From NCBI GenBank assembly GCA_029785235.1, contig JAFMAA010000012.1, positions 1-24,323 of the forward strand: a stretch of 24,323 nt of DNA, read 5' to 3'. A program made the translations under genes and the position numbers. This DNA comes from Nitrososphaerota archaeon (GTDB taxonomy: Archaea > Thermoproteota > Nitrososphaeria > Nitrososphaerales > UBA183). Shown here one piece after another: positions 14,145-22,816 of this stretch. The notes beneath the pieces were generated by a model. The model was not told the origin of the DNA. It saw only the letters and a list, made by a program, of their open reading frames with translations, and ran no database searches. Each line of letters opens with the position of its first letter. Within the stretch, counting starts at the first letter, position 1.

Positions 14145-14765
14145 TTGAGTCGGATATGCGTGATGACGTCCGACGCGCGTGCCTACTACGTCCTCGTGAC
14201 GAGGTTGAGGAGAGCAGGACTCCCATTCTCAAGTCTCGTACCCGAATCCAACCTAAATGGATGCGAGGTGATTCTGACCACCGCGCTCGAGGCGAAGCAG
14301 TTCGGGGAAAAGGCCCTGGTGCTAGAAGTACTGGACGACAACCCGGGAGTCTTCAAGGGTCAAGTCCTTTCCCGCATGGGTGCCGTAGGGGACACCATCC
14401 TCGTTGGCGTCGATCCTGGGAAGAGGAACGGCCTGGCTGTCTTCTACGGCCAAAAGAGGCTTGCCCTCGGCACGTTCGAGTCGGCGACTTCTGTCTGCAT
14501 GCGAATTGGCGCCTTCAGCAGAGGTATCCCCGAGAGTCGACTCTTAGTCAGGATTGGGAACGGGAACAGGTCAATGGCCATGAGGCTGGTCGAGCTGTTG
14601 AAGAGAGAAGTCCCACGAGCAACAATAGAGGTGGTGGACGAGTCAGGGACATCGACAGGTAGCTCAAAGCTCAGGGGAGTCCAACGGGACCAGGCTGCAG
14701 CGGCCAAGATTGCGTTCAGGAAGGGAGAAGTGGTCAGCTCGGCCCCGACCAGAATCCGCGACTGA
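14145..14765 (+). CDS. RNase H-fold (RuvC/DUF460-like) predicted nuclease
   Basis: The protein is 206 residues. The N-terminal ~80 form a small alpha/beta domain starting with the strand 'RICVMTSDARAYYVLV'. The C-terminal part is an RNase H/RuvC-like core: 'LVGVDPGKRNGLAVFYG' has D90 in the first strand (the V-D-P-G-x-x-x-G-x-A pattern), 'VVDESGTS' supplies a D-E pair, and 'QRDQAAAAKIAFRKG' supplies the last helix with its Asp. This set suits a metal-dependent resolvase-type nuclease and resembles archaeal DUF460-type proteins. The activity is predicted, not established. The TTG start is chosen because it retains the full first strand; an ATG six codons later would cut it. It runs tail-to-tail into XPD with a 32-base overlap of the coding ends. 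No clear promoter was seen; the 157 bases upstream hold no gene. Confidence 0.7.
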   Translation: MSRICVMTSDARAYYVLVTRLRRAGLPFSSLVPESNLNGCEVILTTALEAKQFGEKALVLEVLDDNPGVFKGQVLSRMGAVGDTILVGVDPGKRNGLAVFYGQKRLALGTFESATSVCMRIGAFSRGIPESRLLVRIGNGNRSMAMRLVELLKREVPRATIEVVDESGTSTGSSKLRGVQRDQAAAAKIAFRKGEVVSSAPTRIRD

Positions 14766-16593
14766 GCGACTCGATTACGTCCGGGGAGAGGTCACCCTTG
14801 ACGAGATCCCTCCTGAGCCAGGAAGGCATTGATTCTATGGTAGTTGGAGTGCCGAACCTCTCGTCTAGGAAGAACACCATCCCTTTTTTCCCGGGGTTTC
14901 TGATGTGTCTCCCCGCCGCTTGGAACGCTTTCCTGAGAGCCGGGAGACGGGAAAGCATCAGGTGTGAGTCTTGTTCCCCCGCTCTCTTCAGGCATTCGTA
15001 CTCGGCATACATCGTGGGAGACGGGGGTGGGAGGGCCATGCCAACGACCACTATCGACCCCATAGTGCCTCCCTGGAAATCCTCTCCTTCAGAGAAACGT
15101 CCTCCTTGGACCGCGAAGAGGACGGAATCGTCTGCCGATATGAACGAGTCGAAGACTTCCGTGGCCTGGGCGTTCGAGAGTCCGGGAGTCTCGATCACCA
15201 TGTTCCTGCCACCGATGTCATTAGACACTCCTTCGTAGATTGGACCGAGGACAGAATAGGAGGGGGCAAAGACCCCCACACCAGATTTAGTAGACCTTAC
15301 GACCGCGGCCACCCTGTCCGAGATTCGTTCGTACATTTGAGGGGTCCGCTGTTTGTAACGCGTTGAAGTCCCGGTGTCGACGGCAGTCTTGACAGTGACT
15401 GCTGGTTTCTCCGCGACTTGGTACATCGCAACAGACTCTGGTCTGAGGCCCACAGACCTAGCAAAGACGTTGGACGGACTGACTGTGGCTGAGAGGAGTA
15501 CGGTGCTCCTGAACCTCTTGAAGTACTCGTAGGAGTTCCTCACAGGGTCTGGATCCACGACCCCGAACGAGCTCTCCCACTTCACCAGCATTGTGGGGTC
15601 AGAGGAAGAGAGCCTGGCGATGAACTCACCAACGCGAAGAATCAGCGATGGTAACCGTCTCTCGTATACAACGGATCCCCAGGCGACCCCCGAACTCGCG
15701 GTGAGCTCGAACGCAAGATTCTGAAGCCATGCAGTCCCGTGGGCGCTGCGGAACCGGTCCAGGACGGAGCCCCTGTCGAGCAACCAACCCTGGCACTCCT
15801 CGGCCAATCGTTCTAATGTTGACAGCAGGGATTCGAGAGCCGCAGCGGCCTCTTCCATGAGCATTGCCTCGGCCTCCTTTATTGCCCCTCTGACCTGATC
15901 GAGCGTGACGACAGCCGAGCTCATGCCTCGGTAAAACTCTCTGAGATTGTGCGCCTCATCCACTACTAAGATTGTCCGCGTTCTCTCAATCGAGTTCCGG
16001 TCGAAGAGGACGGGGGTGGCTCTCGCGTCGAGGGCATAGTGGTATGGCACCACAGCCACTGTAGCTTGGGCAACGGCCAGTTTCGCCACCTCGTAGGGAC
16101 AGACGTGAGTAGCTTCGGAGCGGGCCATCAGTTCGGGATGGCTTGGAGAGCGAGTCAGGGACTCCTTCACAAGGCCGTCGAAGCCCCCTGCCAGCGGGAC
16201 GTTGAGAAAGTACGAGCATAGGTTGTTGCTGATGTTGAAAGTACAGTACCAGCCGAATGACTCTCTCGGCACCCGTCTGCCTTTCCTGAGGAGGCAATAG
16301 TCGAACTTCGAGAACGTGGAAGCCGCTTTGAAGTGGTGTTTGAGTTGTAATCTTGAAATCTCTTCGACTACTCTGTTAATCTGTCTCTTGGTCCTGCAGG
16401 CGTATATCACCTTGCATCCTGTTTCTTCTGCCATTGACAGGACGCCTGCAAGGACCGCCGCTGTCTTGCCGAAGCCGCTCATGGCTTCGGCGATCAAGAT
16501 CTCTCCGCCGAGGCATGCGTTGTAGACTCGAAGGGCGAGCTCCTTCTGTCCCGGCCGGAATGTGGTATAGGCGAACCTATCTTCTATGCCCAC
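14734..16593 (-). CDS. xpd: DNA repair helicase XPD (Rad3 family)
   Basis: This is a 619-residue archaeal XPD. The Q-motif region is 'FRPGQKELA', Walker A is A-M-S-G-F-G-K-T (37-44), and four cysteines C100, C117, C126 and C165 fit the 4Fe-4S domain. D-E-A-H is at 212-215, with 'LLSATVSP', 'GRFSEGEDFQGG' (motif V) and 'QAAGRHIRNP' (motif VI). It should unwind DNA 5'-3' and act in repair; archaea lack a classic TFIIH complex. The length is close to the 550-650 of archaeal XPDs. The GTG start has a TAAATA box 23 bases upstream. The gene is 41 bases after the HD gene on the same strand, and its 3' end overlaps that of the RNase H-like gene. Confidence 0.93.
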   Translation of the reverse strand: MGIEDRFAYTTFRPGQKELALRVYNACLGGEILIAEAMSGFGKTAAVLAGVLSMAEETGCKVIYACRTKRQINRVVEEISRLQLKHHFKAASTFSKFDYCLLRKGRRVPRESFGWYCTFNISNNLCSYFLNVPLAGGFDGLVKESLTRSPSHPELMARSEATHVCPYEVAKLAVAQATVAVVPYHYALDARATPVLFDRNSIERTRTILVVDEAHNLREFYRGMSSAVVTLDQVRGAIKEAEAMLMEEAAAALESLLSTLERLAEECQGWLLDRGSVLDRFRSAHGTAWLQNLAFELTASSGVAWGSVVYERRLPSLILRVGEFIARLSSSDPTMLVKWESSFGVVDPDPVRNSYEYFKRFRSTVLLSATVSPSNVFARSVGLRPESVAMYQVAEKPAVTVKTAVDTGTSTRYKQRTPQMYERISDRVAAVVRSTKSGVGVFAPSYSVLGPIYEGVSNDIGGRNMVIETPGLSNAQATEVFDSFISADDSVLFAVQGGRFSEGEDFQGGTMGSIVVVGMALPPPSPTMYAEYECLKRAGEQDSHLMLSRLPALRKAFQAAGRHIRNPGKKGMVFFLDERFGTPTTIESMPSWLRRDLVKGDLSPDVIESLSRGFWSGPS

Positions 16594-16611
16594 GAGATGA
16601 CAGGATGCCTC

Positions 16612-16620
16612 GGTATTTAG
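16612..16620 (-). promoter_or_regulatory. TATA-like element of the XPD gene
   Basis: CTAAATACC on the minus strand is centred about 23 bases before the GTG start, inside the short gap after the HD gene. It could give XPD its own leaderless transcript in addition to read-through. Confidence 0.4.
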
Positions 16621-16634
16621 CGCCCCAGGGGGCT

Positions 16635-17927
16635 TTAGGTCATCCTGACCAGGAACCTCTTGTCGTTGAAGATTTTGTTCGCCACCTTCGTCACGCCCTT
16701 CCTGTTTTTGGAAGTTGTGTAGACTCTGAGGACATCCATGAATCCTGCGATTGATCCAACCAGTGGTAGTTTTGTCAGTGGGACCGACTTCAGTACCTGT
16801 TTGTTCTCCTCCATGCTCAGGAGGCCTATCTTCCTGAACACCTCCTTGGAATAGGTGTTAGGAACTGATGGCGTGGTCGGGACATCCAGATATAGCGCCT
16901 CAGGGCTCACGCGCGCATCCTTCGCCATCAGCGAGACTGTCTCGCTTCGGGCGGCTTCGTCGACAAAGATCTTCCCTATCTTCCCTTCCATCCGCTGCAT
17001 CACCCGCTCGAAGGCGCACTTCACCAGGCGTCTGTCCCTGAAGCCTAGGGCGAGGCGCTTTGCCTCTCTAAGTTCCTGGTTCGAAGGCTCCAAGGTGACG
17101 AGTCTATGTAGAACCACTTCGTCTGTCAGCTCCAGATAATTCTCCATGTCAGAAATATCCGTCAGGCCTAGCACGCTGTCGGCGAGCTGCATCGAGCGCA
17201 CGAGCATTAGCTCCCCTGCCCTTACTGTCCTATGGAAGTAGACAGCCTTGAACATCTCGTAGCGAGCGAGCAGCAGGGCCTCGAATGCGTAGAGCGCGGT
17301 GTCGTCTATGACTAGATGCCCTTCGACCACGCGCATCGAGTCGATTACGCGCTGGATGTCGACCTTGCCGTACTCGACTCCGGTGAAGTATGAGTCACGT
17401 GGTAGGTAATCCATCATGTCAGCGCTCAAGCCGCCGGCTACGATTTCGTTCATGAACGGCTCTTTGGACCTCGCCCTCCCTATGGCGAGGTCTGACATCT
17501 TCTTCGAGGAATACCCGTTCCTTTCTAAGATATCACTCACTGTTGTCTCCAATATCACGCGTCTTGAGATCTCTTCATGAGAGCGCTGCGCCTTCCCAGC
17601 GAGCACCTCTTCGTACATGTGCGAGAACGGGCCGTGCCCAACATCGTGCAAGAGGGCCGCAATCCTGACTTCCTGTGCCATGTCCTTGCTCACATCATAG
17701 GAGCGCGTCAGGGACTCGGCAACCTGCCCCGCCACGTGCATGGTTCCTACTACGTGTTCGAACCTGGTGTGAGTGGCACCAGGATAAACCATGTATGAAC
17801 CAGCGAGTTGGTGAATCCTTCGGAGCCTCTGGAGGAAGGGGGAATCGATGAGCTCTCGTTCTACCTCTGTCGTTCTGATGTAGCCATGGACTGGGTCTCT
17901 TATCTGGGCCACAACGTCAGCAGTCAA
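16635..17927 (-). CDS. HD-domain phosphohydrolase (SAMHD1/dGTPase-like, COG1078)
   Basis: This 430-residue HD protein has the dNTPase-type arrangement. Near the N terminus, 'IRDPVHGYI' and 'LQRLRRIHQLAGS' match the SAMHD1/COG1078 family. The metal site is H58 in 'RFEHV', H94-D95 in 'LLHDVGHGPFSH', and a later Asp in 'SADMMDYLPRDSYFTGV'. Known relatives hydrolyse dNTPs to nucleoside and triphosphate, so it may limit dNTP pools; the substrate here is inferred. The C-terminal ~200 residues are the usual helical part. The TTG start has a TTTAAG element 29 bases upstream. It lies 26 bases after the thymidylate kinase gene on the same strand, which fits a shared role in deoxynucleotide supply. Confidence 0.92.
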   Translation of the reverse strand: MTADVVAQIRDPVHGYIRTTEVERELIDSPFLQRLRRIHQLAGSYMVYPGATHTRFEHVVGTMHVAGQVAESLTRSYDVSKDMAQEVRIAALLHDVGHGPFSHMYEEVLAGKAQRSHEEISRRVILETTVSDILERNGYSSKKMSDLAIGRARSKEPFMNEIVAGGLSADMMDYLPRDSYFTGVEYGKVDIQRVIDSMRVVEGHLVIDDTALYAFEALLLARYEMFKAVYFHRTVRAGELMLVRSMQLADSVLGLTDISDMENYLELTDEVVLHRLVTLEPSNQELREAKRLALGFRDRRLVKCAFERVMQRMEGKIGKIFVDEAARSETVSLMAKDARVSPEALYLDVPTTPSVPNTYSKEVFRKIGLLSMEENKQVLKSVPLTKLPLVGSIAGFMDVLRVYTTSKNRKGVTKVANKIFNDKRFLVRMT

Positions 17928-17952
17928 CCTATACTAGACGCGCCTCTGCCAA

Positions 17953-17959
17953 CTTAAAC
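17953..17959 (-). promoter_or_regulatory. TATA-like element of the HD gene
   Basis: GTTTAAG on the minus strand is centred 29 bases before the TTG start and overlaps the stop region of the thymidylate kinase gene. Weak to moderate match. Confidence 0.3.
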
Positions 17960-18586
17960 GGTTCGGCCTCTAATCTCCATGGCCTTGGATACCGCCGAGC
18001 GGATTGAACCTCTGACCTCCTCTATCCCCATGCTTGCGTCCACGATAGTCCAACCGAATCCCTTGGCCAGCCCTAGGTAGGCTCGCCGGGCCATTTCCTG
18101 AAGGCGCATATCACCTTCATAGGAATCTTTCATGCCACTGCGCCTGGGCATCGTCTTGGCGAGCGGAGCATCCAAGACTAGTGTGACATCGGGCTCGGGG
18201 AGTCCGGCGTCAAGAACCCTCAGCCACTCTAAGGCCAGGCCGCTCGAGACGCCGTAAGCCAAATTGGACCCGGTGTATCTGTCCACTATCGTCACGTCAG
18301 TCTTCGAAAGAGTCGCCTCTAACTCTGCCTTCTTCTCCCACCTGTTGGCAGCGTACAGCATGGCCCGCACCTGAGGCGGGTATGATATCTTCCCGTCGAG
18401 GAAGTCTCGTATCTGCTTCCCGATGGCTGTCTCGTATGCGGGGAATGAGAGGGTACTGACTGAAAGCCCTATGGTCTCTAGCCATGCTTTCAGTAGGGAG
18501 GTCTGGGTTCTCTTCCCCACCGCGTCAACACCCTCGATGGCGATGAAAACTGCGCCTGTACGGCTCACGGTCTCCGGTGTTATCAC
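17954..18586 (-). CDS. tmk: Thymidylate kinase (dTMP kinase)
   Basis: This 210-residue P-loop kinase has the P-loop E18-G-V-D-A-V-G-K-R-T27, an F-P segment ('LSFPAYETAIGKQIRDFLDG') typical of TMP kinases, D-R-Y in 'VTIVDRYTGSN', 'LVLDAP', and an Arg-containing lid 'PRRSGMKDSYE'. It phosphorylates dTMP to dTDP for DNA synthesis. The P-loop has Arg-Thr where many enzymes have S/G-T or K-S/T. The start is GTG, 17 bases after the DUF2070 stop; a second GTG six codons on is possible, since the first residues are not conserved. It is part of the minus-strand run SecG-DUF2070-Tmk-HD-XPD. Confidence 0.92.
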   Translation of the reverse strand: MITPETVSRTGAVFIAIEGVDAVGKRTQTSLLKAWLETIGLSVSTLSFPAYETAIGKQIRDFLDGKISYPPQVRAMLYAANRWEKKAELEATLSKTDVTIVDRYTGSNLAYGVSSGLALEWLRVLDAGLPEPDVTLVLDAPLAKTMPRRSGMKDSYEGDMRLQEMARRAYLGLAKGFGWTIVDASMGIEEVRGSIRSAVSKAMEIRGRTV

Positions 18587-18603
18587 GCGTCTAAATTCAT
18601 TTC

Positions 18604-20388
18604 CTAAAGGACGAGGGATGTTATCAGCAGCAGCCCCGAAACGACCAGGGCCAGCTGGAGGTACCTCTTTGCAAACGACGAGCTCGTCTGGGTAATGGCT
18701 GCGAACTCCTCCAGGGTCTTCGCCCCGAACACCCTGAACTTTCTCCCTTCTGTCGCTGAGCCGTACTCTGATGGGGCCAGCCTTGAGTCTGCCAGTTTCG
18801 CTAGCTCGACGGTGAGCTCGGCTATGGCCTCAGTGGGGGTCGCCTCTCCCAGCGCCTCGTAGCCTCGCTGCACCGTCAGCCCTCGGGCTGCGAGGTTGTG
18901 GCTGTCCGAGGTGCAGAATTCGACAAGGTCATAGCCCGCTGAGTCGAGGGCACTTTGGACCTCACCTCGTAAGCCTGATGCAGAGTTGTTCGCGTCAGCG
19001 AGCACAAGGACTGACTTCATGGCTCCGGACCGCACCATCAGTAGACCGATGCCGTTCTCCGTCAGGTCGCCCTTGCCTACAAACCCGACTTCGGCAGAGT
19101 GAGCGTAGGCTATATCGAAGTCTTTGGCTTCCTCGTTTCCCGTAGCCTTGAGGAGCTGACTCCAGCCCGGGTCGCTGACATCTGGGGATTCCAGGCCGTC
19201 GGCTATCGAATTGTGGGCATCCACCACCGACACATCAAGCCCGACCTCGGATGCGAGCCCAACCATGGCTTCCTCTAACCCCGTGTCGAGATCGTCTGAC
19301 CCGTAGGGGGCAAAAGACACGGTGAGGAGTACGTCCTTGGAGAAAGCCGTCGCGCTGGCCGTGGCTTTGCCCACGCGTGTGTGTAAAGGCCCCCGAATGA
19401 GGGCGTCCTTTCCAGGTTTGATGGCCTTCGCGAGTTCCTTTACGCCCTTGGCGTACTCCAGGGTGTCAGCCCTGGTGGCGAGGTTCCGTTCATGCCCCCC
19501 TGGCCTGTGGAATGTCATAACCTGTCCTAGGTCTCTGAACTCTTTTGAAATCACTCCTGGGAGGTCATAACTCCCAATTGGGTAGAAAGGACCTGGATGG
19601 ACCCCGGGGAGCACCACGTATGTGTCGCCTGCGCCTGTCCTGAAGCGGAGGACTTTTGTGGTGACTTCGATCTCCTCGGAATGGCTGGCAATCATTGCCT
19701 CGAGGTCGTCAGGATGACCTGCTGTCCAGGTCTTCATGAACGCCCTGAACAAGCTTAGCGCATCGTAACCACGGCTTGTCTTCTTCCGTCGTAGGAGTGC
19801 GGGGAATGCGACGATGACAGCGAATGAGAGAGCCCCTGAGACCAGCGCGATGCCGTCCAAGTGGGCCTCGAGCTTCGCGGACATGATAATCAGCAAAGTG
19901 ATCGTAGGGTGTACCGCAGCCAGCCCAAGCGACAGGGCCGCGTTCTTCGTGAACGCGCCGTTGATTATCAGATATTCTATGCCGGCGCAGACGAAGGCGC
20001 CGTACAGGTAGACGTTGGTAAGAGAACCGGGGGACTTTGCCGCCCAGGCATAGGCTCCCCCAACCGCGACCAAGAGAAGCCATAGAAGGCTACCGACGAG
20101 TAGGAGCGCGAGGACCCTCCTGAAATTGGCGATGGTGTCCTTCTCAGCGAGGTTAAGGGCGCCTGAAATCACGTAACCAGACAGGGCGAACACCAATACT
20201 GCCAGAGTTGACGACGCCGCCTCAGTCTTCCACCCCGGCGCCAGTGCGAGGACCAGCGTCGTGACCCCTCCGTACAGTATGAGCCTGGGAGATGATGGGA
20301 GGACGAACAGGTGCCTGTATCTGCTCGCTAGAACCTCTGTGGAGGACTGACTCCTCTGCCTCGGCTCAGGCGAAAATGTTGATGACAA
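18604..20388 (-). CDS. DUF2070 family archaeal membrane protein
   Basis: The protein is 594 residues. The first ~210 contain about six or seven hydrophobic segments, a soluble domain of about 360 residues follows, and a single C-terminal helix ('LQLALVVSGLLLITSLVL') ends it. The soluble part has the family hallmarks 'LPGVHPGPFYPIGS', a following 'HRPGGHERNLAT', 'GPLHTR' and 'DAHNS'. The repeated His and Asp residues suggest a metal site (inference). The family is archaeal and its function is not established. The TTG start (the only one available before an upstream in-frame TAG) overlaps the end of secG by 23 bases, suggesting coupling of the two membrane genes. Tmk follows closely. Confidence 0.9.
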   Translation of the reverse strand: MSSTFSPEPRQRSQSSTEVLASRYRHLFVLPSSPRLILYGGVTTLVLALAPGWKTEAASSTLAVLVFALSGYVISGALNLAEKDTIANFRRVLALLLVGSLLWLLLVAVGGAYAWAAKSPGSLTNVYLYGAFVCAGIEYLIINGAFTKNAALSLGLAAVHPTITLLIIMSAKLEAHLDGIALVSGALSFAVIVAFPALLRRKKTSRGYDALSLFRAFMKTWTAGHPDDLEAMIASHSEEIEVTTKVLRFRTGAGDTYVVLPGVHPGPFYPIGSYDLPGVISKEFRDLGQVMTFHRPGGHERNLATRADTLEYAKGVKELAKAIKPGKDALIRGPLHTRVGKATASATAFSKDVLLTVSFAPYGSDDLDTGLEEAMVGLASEVGLDVSVVDAHNSIADGLESPDVSDPGWSQLLKATGNEEAKDFDIAYAHSAEVGFVGKGDLTENGIGLLMVRSGAMKSVLVLADANNSASGLRGEVQSALDSAGYDLVEFCTSDSHNLAARGLTVQRGYEALGEATPTEAIAELTVELAKLADSRLAPSEYGSATEGRKFRVFGAKTLEEFAAITQTSSSFAKRYLQLALVVSGLLLITSLVL

Positions 20389-20524
20389 TCGACACAGCTA
20401 TCAAGACAATCGAACCGATGATGACAATCTCAGGCCTAATCTTCACGCCTTGCGTTTCCTCGTTGAAGAAGGTGAGTAGGCCTGCGCTTGATGCGGGCAT
20501 CGGCGCATTGTCCTTCTTGCTCAT
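20366..20524 (-). CDS. secG: Preprotein translocase subunit Sec61-beta (SecG), 52 aa
   Basis: This short gene encodes the small translocon subunit. It starts MSKKDNAPMPASSAGLLTFF, continues with 'EETQGVKIRPEIVIIGS', and ends in one transmembrane helix ('IVLIAVSIVINIFA'). 'P-M-P-x-S-x-A-G-L-x-x-F-F-x-E-E-T-x-G-x-K-I-x-P' is the archaeal Sec61-beta signature. The length of 52-60 residues is normal for the family. It sits in the inner membrane with SecY and SecE; neither is in the window. The start is ATG, with a TTAAG element about 30 bases upstream. It overlaps the DUF2070 start by 23 bases and follows the ABC permease stop by 47 bases. Confidence 0.95.
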   Translation of the reverse strand: MSKKDNAPMPASSAGLLTFFNEETQGVKIRPEIVIIGSIVLIAVSIVINIFA

Positions 20525-20550
20525 CGAGAGATTCGGCCAGCCATACAGTT

Positions 20551-20556
20551 CTTAAG
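20551..20556 (-). promoter_or_regulatory. TATA-like element of secG
   Basis: CTTAAG, in GCTTAAGAA on the minus strand, is centred about 30 bases before the secG ATG, in the 47-base gap after the permease gene. It could start a secG-DUF2070-tmk transcript. Confidence 0.4.
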
Positions 20557-20571
20557 CATAACGCCCAGGTT

Positions 20572-21981
20572 TCATACGAACCCGTTCTCCGTGAGCCTTG
20601 TGACGACCCGGGTCCAGAAACCTGTGTTCGTGGTGAGGGCTGCGGCCGCTACTATGAGCGCCATCCCTCCGATGAATGCGGTAAGTGGGAAGAGAACGGC
20701 GATGGAGACTAGGACCAACACGGCTACCATTGGAAGGGCGGTAGACATCTGCTTCAGGCTGAACTGAGCGGGCATCGTGAGATCGTCTCCCTTGACCTGA
20801 ATGGGCGAGATGTAGGCGGCCCAGAGTATCTCAAGGACGAAGGAGCCCGGGATAACTGATGCCGTGACCACCAGTGCTCCCAAGATCTCGCCATAACCTA
20901 ACGCGTAAAGAACAGCGTCGACGACGATGAACGGAGCGAGGATTAGGAGCAGCGATGCGACCCTCGAGATGATCAGATGCCTAAAATATGTGGCAGGAGG
21001 AAGGGAAGTCAGCGACAGCCAGACCCTCTCGTTCGTTATCGCTGATTGAGAAAGGAAGAACGCGAAGAAGGAAAGGGCCACCGGCACCAAAATCGAAGCG
21101 GGAAGAGAATTGGAGCCAGTCGTAAACGGTTGAGGAAGGCCCAACCGAATGACGAGCGCACAATACGCAACGGCAAGGATCGACGCCACGGCGATGACCC
21201 ATCTTGTCTTCACCCGCCTCGAGACATAACGAGACGCCCCCGCCATATTCATCCTCCCTGCCAACGAGATAGAGGAGAGGTTCATTGAGTAAATCGCCCC
21301 GATGGGGCTCTTCCCGGTGTAGCTGACGGGGGACCTTATCTCGGTCGATGTCGATCTTACAAGGCTCTTCATCATGTCAAGCTCAATCCGCGAGAGTCCT
21401 CTGAAGGCAGCCCCGGTGGACACTGCGGCGAGGGCCACCAGGGTCGCGGTCCCGTCATAGAGGTTCCCGTAGAACGCTGAGCCGGGAGAGAACGGGAAGT
21501 CGACGAAGGCGAGCAGCGTCCACAGGGCCAGCCCGGCTGACAGCGCGAGTCGTGCCTTGGTGGCGATTGTGGGTGCGATTACGCCCAGTGAGGTGAAAGT
21601 CAAGGCCAGGGCAATGAGGTCGACCACGAGGAGGGGTGAGTTGAATGACTGGTACAGATAGCCGAACATGAGCAGGATGGTTATTCCGAAGGCCATGAAC
21701 TGCGAAAAGAAGATTGACAGGGAGAGGTCTCGGGTGCTAAGCGGGAGTGTGAACAGGTAGTCTCTGTCTGACTTCAGAATCATAACGCCTCCGACTGCCA
21801 GCGACATGGCGAGGAAGAGGGCGACTATGGCTGTCCCATAGTAGCCGAGAATCAAGCCTTCGGATTGGGGGGAAATGGTCTGTGAGACCCCGATGTAATA
21901 GACGAGCAAGACTGCCAAGAAGACCAGGAAGGGCCTGGAGAAGCGGGTCCTTACTACAAACTTCAGGAGGCTAAGAAGCAC
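20572..21981 (-). CDS. Multi-spanning ABC transporter permease, 469 aa
   Basis: This long polytopic protein has about twelve hydrophobic stretches, for example '[15 protein letters not shown]', '[19 protein letters not shown]', '[14 protein letters not shown]', '[14 protein letters not shown]', '[18 protein letters not shown]' and '[20 protein letters not shown]'. The loop '[18 protein letters not shown]' resembles the coupling region of ABC permeases of this size (S-D-x-D-x-L-x-x-L-P-x-S). It starts with GTG inside the end of the preceding ABC ATPase (11-base overlap), so the two should make one transporter. The substrate is unknown. Export or membrane-protein handling is possible given secG next door, but that is only positional. 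Confidence 0.85.
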   Translation of the reverse strand: MLLSLLKFVVRTRFSRPFLVFLAVLLVYYIGVSQTISPQSEGLILGYYGTAIVALFLAMSLAVGGVMILKSDRDYLFTLPLSTRDLSLSIFFSQFMAFGITILLMFGYLYQSFNSPLLVVDLIALALTFTSLGVIAPTIATKARLALSAGLALWTLLAFVDFPFSPGSAFYGNLYDGTATLVALAAVSTGAAFRGLSRIELDMMKSLVRSTSTEIRSPVSYTGKSPIGAIYSMNLSSISLAGRMNMAGASRYVSRRVKTRWVIAVASILAVAYCALVIRLGLPQPFTTGSNSLPASILVPVALSFFAFFLSQSAITNERVWLSLTSLPPATYFRHLIISRVASLLLILAPFIVVDAVLYALGYGEILGALVVTASVIPGSFVLEILWAAYISPIQVKGDDLTMPAQFSLKQMSTALPMVAVLVLVSIAVLFPLTAFIGGMALIVAAAALTTNTGFWTRVVTRLTENGFV

Positions 21982-22702
21982 CTGTCATCATCCTCGCCAC
22001 CACCTTCTCTATTGGTTCGTCAGGAGAACCCCTCTTCTTCAGCTCCTCAATGGTTCCTTCCCAGAGGAAGGTCCCGTTAGATATCATGACCACGCTGTCG
22101 GTGAGCCTGTTGGCTATGGACATGATGTGCGTTGAGACAAGATGGGTCCCCTCGAGCCTGTCCATGAGGCCAATCACCTTTTCCTGAGTTGGTATGTCGA
22201 GGTAGTTCAGAGGCTCGTCCAAGAGTAGCACCTTTGGTGAATGGATAAGGGCGAGCGCTATGGCGAGTTTCTGGGTGTTCCCCCTCGAAAGCCTCCCGAC
22301 GTTCGCCCTTTCGTATTGCCTTAGATCCAATTCATCCAAGAGGAAATCAGTCCTGTCCTTCACGTCTGGAACGTCTCGCAGCGCTCCGATGTACTCTAGG
22401 TTCTCTCGCACGGAGAGCACCCTATACGGTAAGGCGTCTTCAGGGAGATAACCCACCACCGATTTGGAGTCCATGCTGTCTGGAGAGGAACCAAGAATCT
22501 TGACATGCCCTGTATCGGGACGAAGAGATCCTATGAGGAGCTTGAGGGTGGTGGACTTGCCAGCGCCATTCGGACCTAGAAGGGCGCACCTCCCCCCCAA
22601 TGGGATTTCGAAGCTCAGGTCGTTGAGTGCCGGCACTTGGCCGTAGGACTTACTCACGTGGGCTAGCTCGATGCAGGTCTCCTGGTTCCCAGTCGAGGGC
22701 AT
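21971..22702 (-). CDS. ABC transporter ATP-binding protein, 243 aa
   Basis: The ABC ATPase shows '[20 protein letters not shown]' (A-loop Tyr), Walker [10 protein letters not shown] in '[18 protein letters not shown]', Q-loop region '[12 protein letters not shown]', signature '[18 protein letters not shown]' (L-S-R-G-N instead of L-S-G-G-Q), Walker B '[12 protein letters not shown]' and switch His in 'STHIM'. The frame is open to 22870, but the extra part overlaps the divergent glyA and looks non-coding. The ATG at 22702 has a TTTATA box 29 bases upstream and is taken as the start. The permease gene overlaps its 3' end. Confidence 0.92.
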   Translation of the reverse strand: MPSTGNQETCIELAHVSKSYGQVPALNDLSFEIPLGGRCALLGPNGAGKSTTLKLLIGSLRPDTGHVKILGSSPDSMDSKSVVGYLPEDALPYRVLSVRENLEYIGALRDVPDVKDRTDFLLDELDLRQYERANVGRLSRGNTQKLAIALALIHSPKVLLLDEPLNYLDIPTQEKVIGLMDRLEGTHLVSTHIMSIANRLTDSVVMISNGTFLWEGTIEELKKRGSPDEPIEKVVARMMTGAS

Positions 22703-22727
22703 TCTTTGACCACCTAGCGGTAATGCG

Positions 22728-22734
22728 CTATAAA
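22728..22734 (-). promoter_or_regulatory. TATA box of the ABC ATPase/permease unit
   Basis: TTTATAG on the minus strand is centred about 29 bases before the ATG at 22702. It fixes the start and implies a leaderless transcript. Confidence 0.6.
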
Positions 22735-22786
22735 CCGACGGGTCTTGCCTGACCCAATCGTGTCTGACCCACCTTCTCGCCAAATG

Positions 22787-22793
22787 TATAATT
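22787..22793 (+). promoter_or_regulatory. TATA box of glyA
   Basis: TATAATT is centred about 27 bases before the ATG at 22817 and only 15 before the GTG at 22805. The ATG is therefore the likely start of a leaderless mRNA. Confidence 0.6.
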
Positions 22794-22816
22794 AACGTGC
22801 GAGGGTGCCGGACCAC

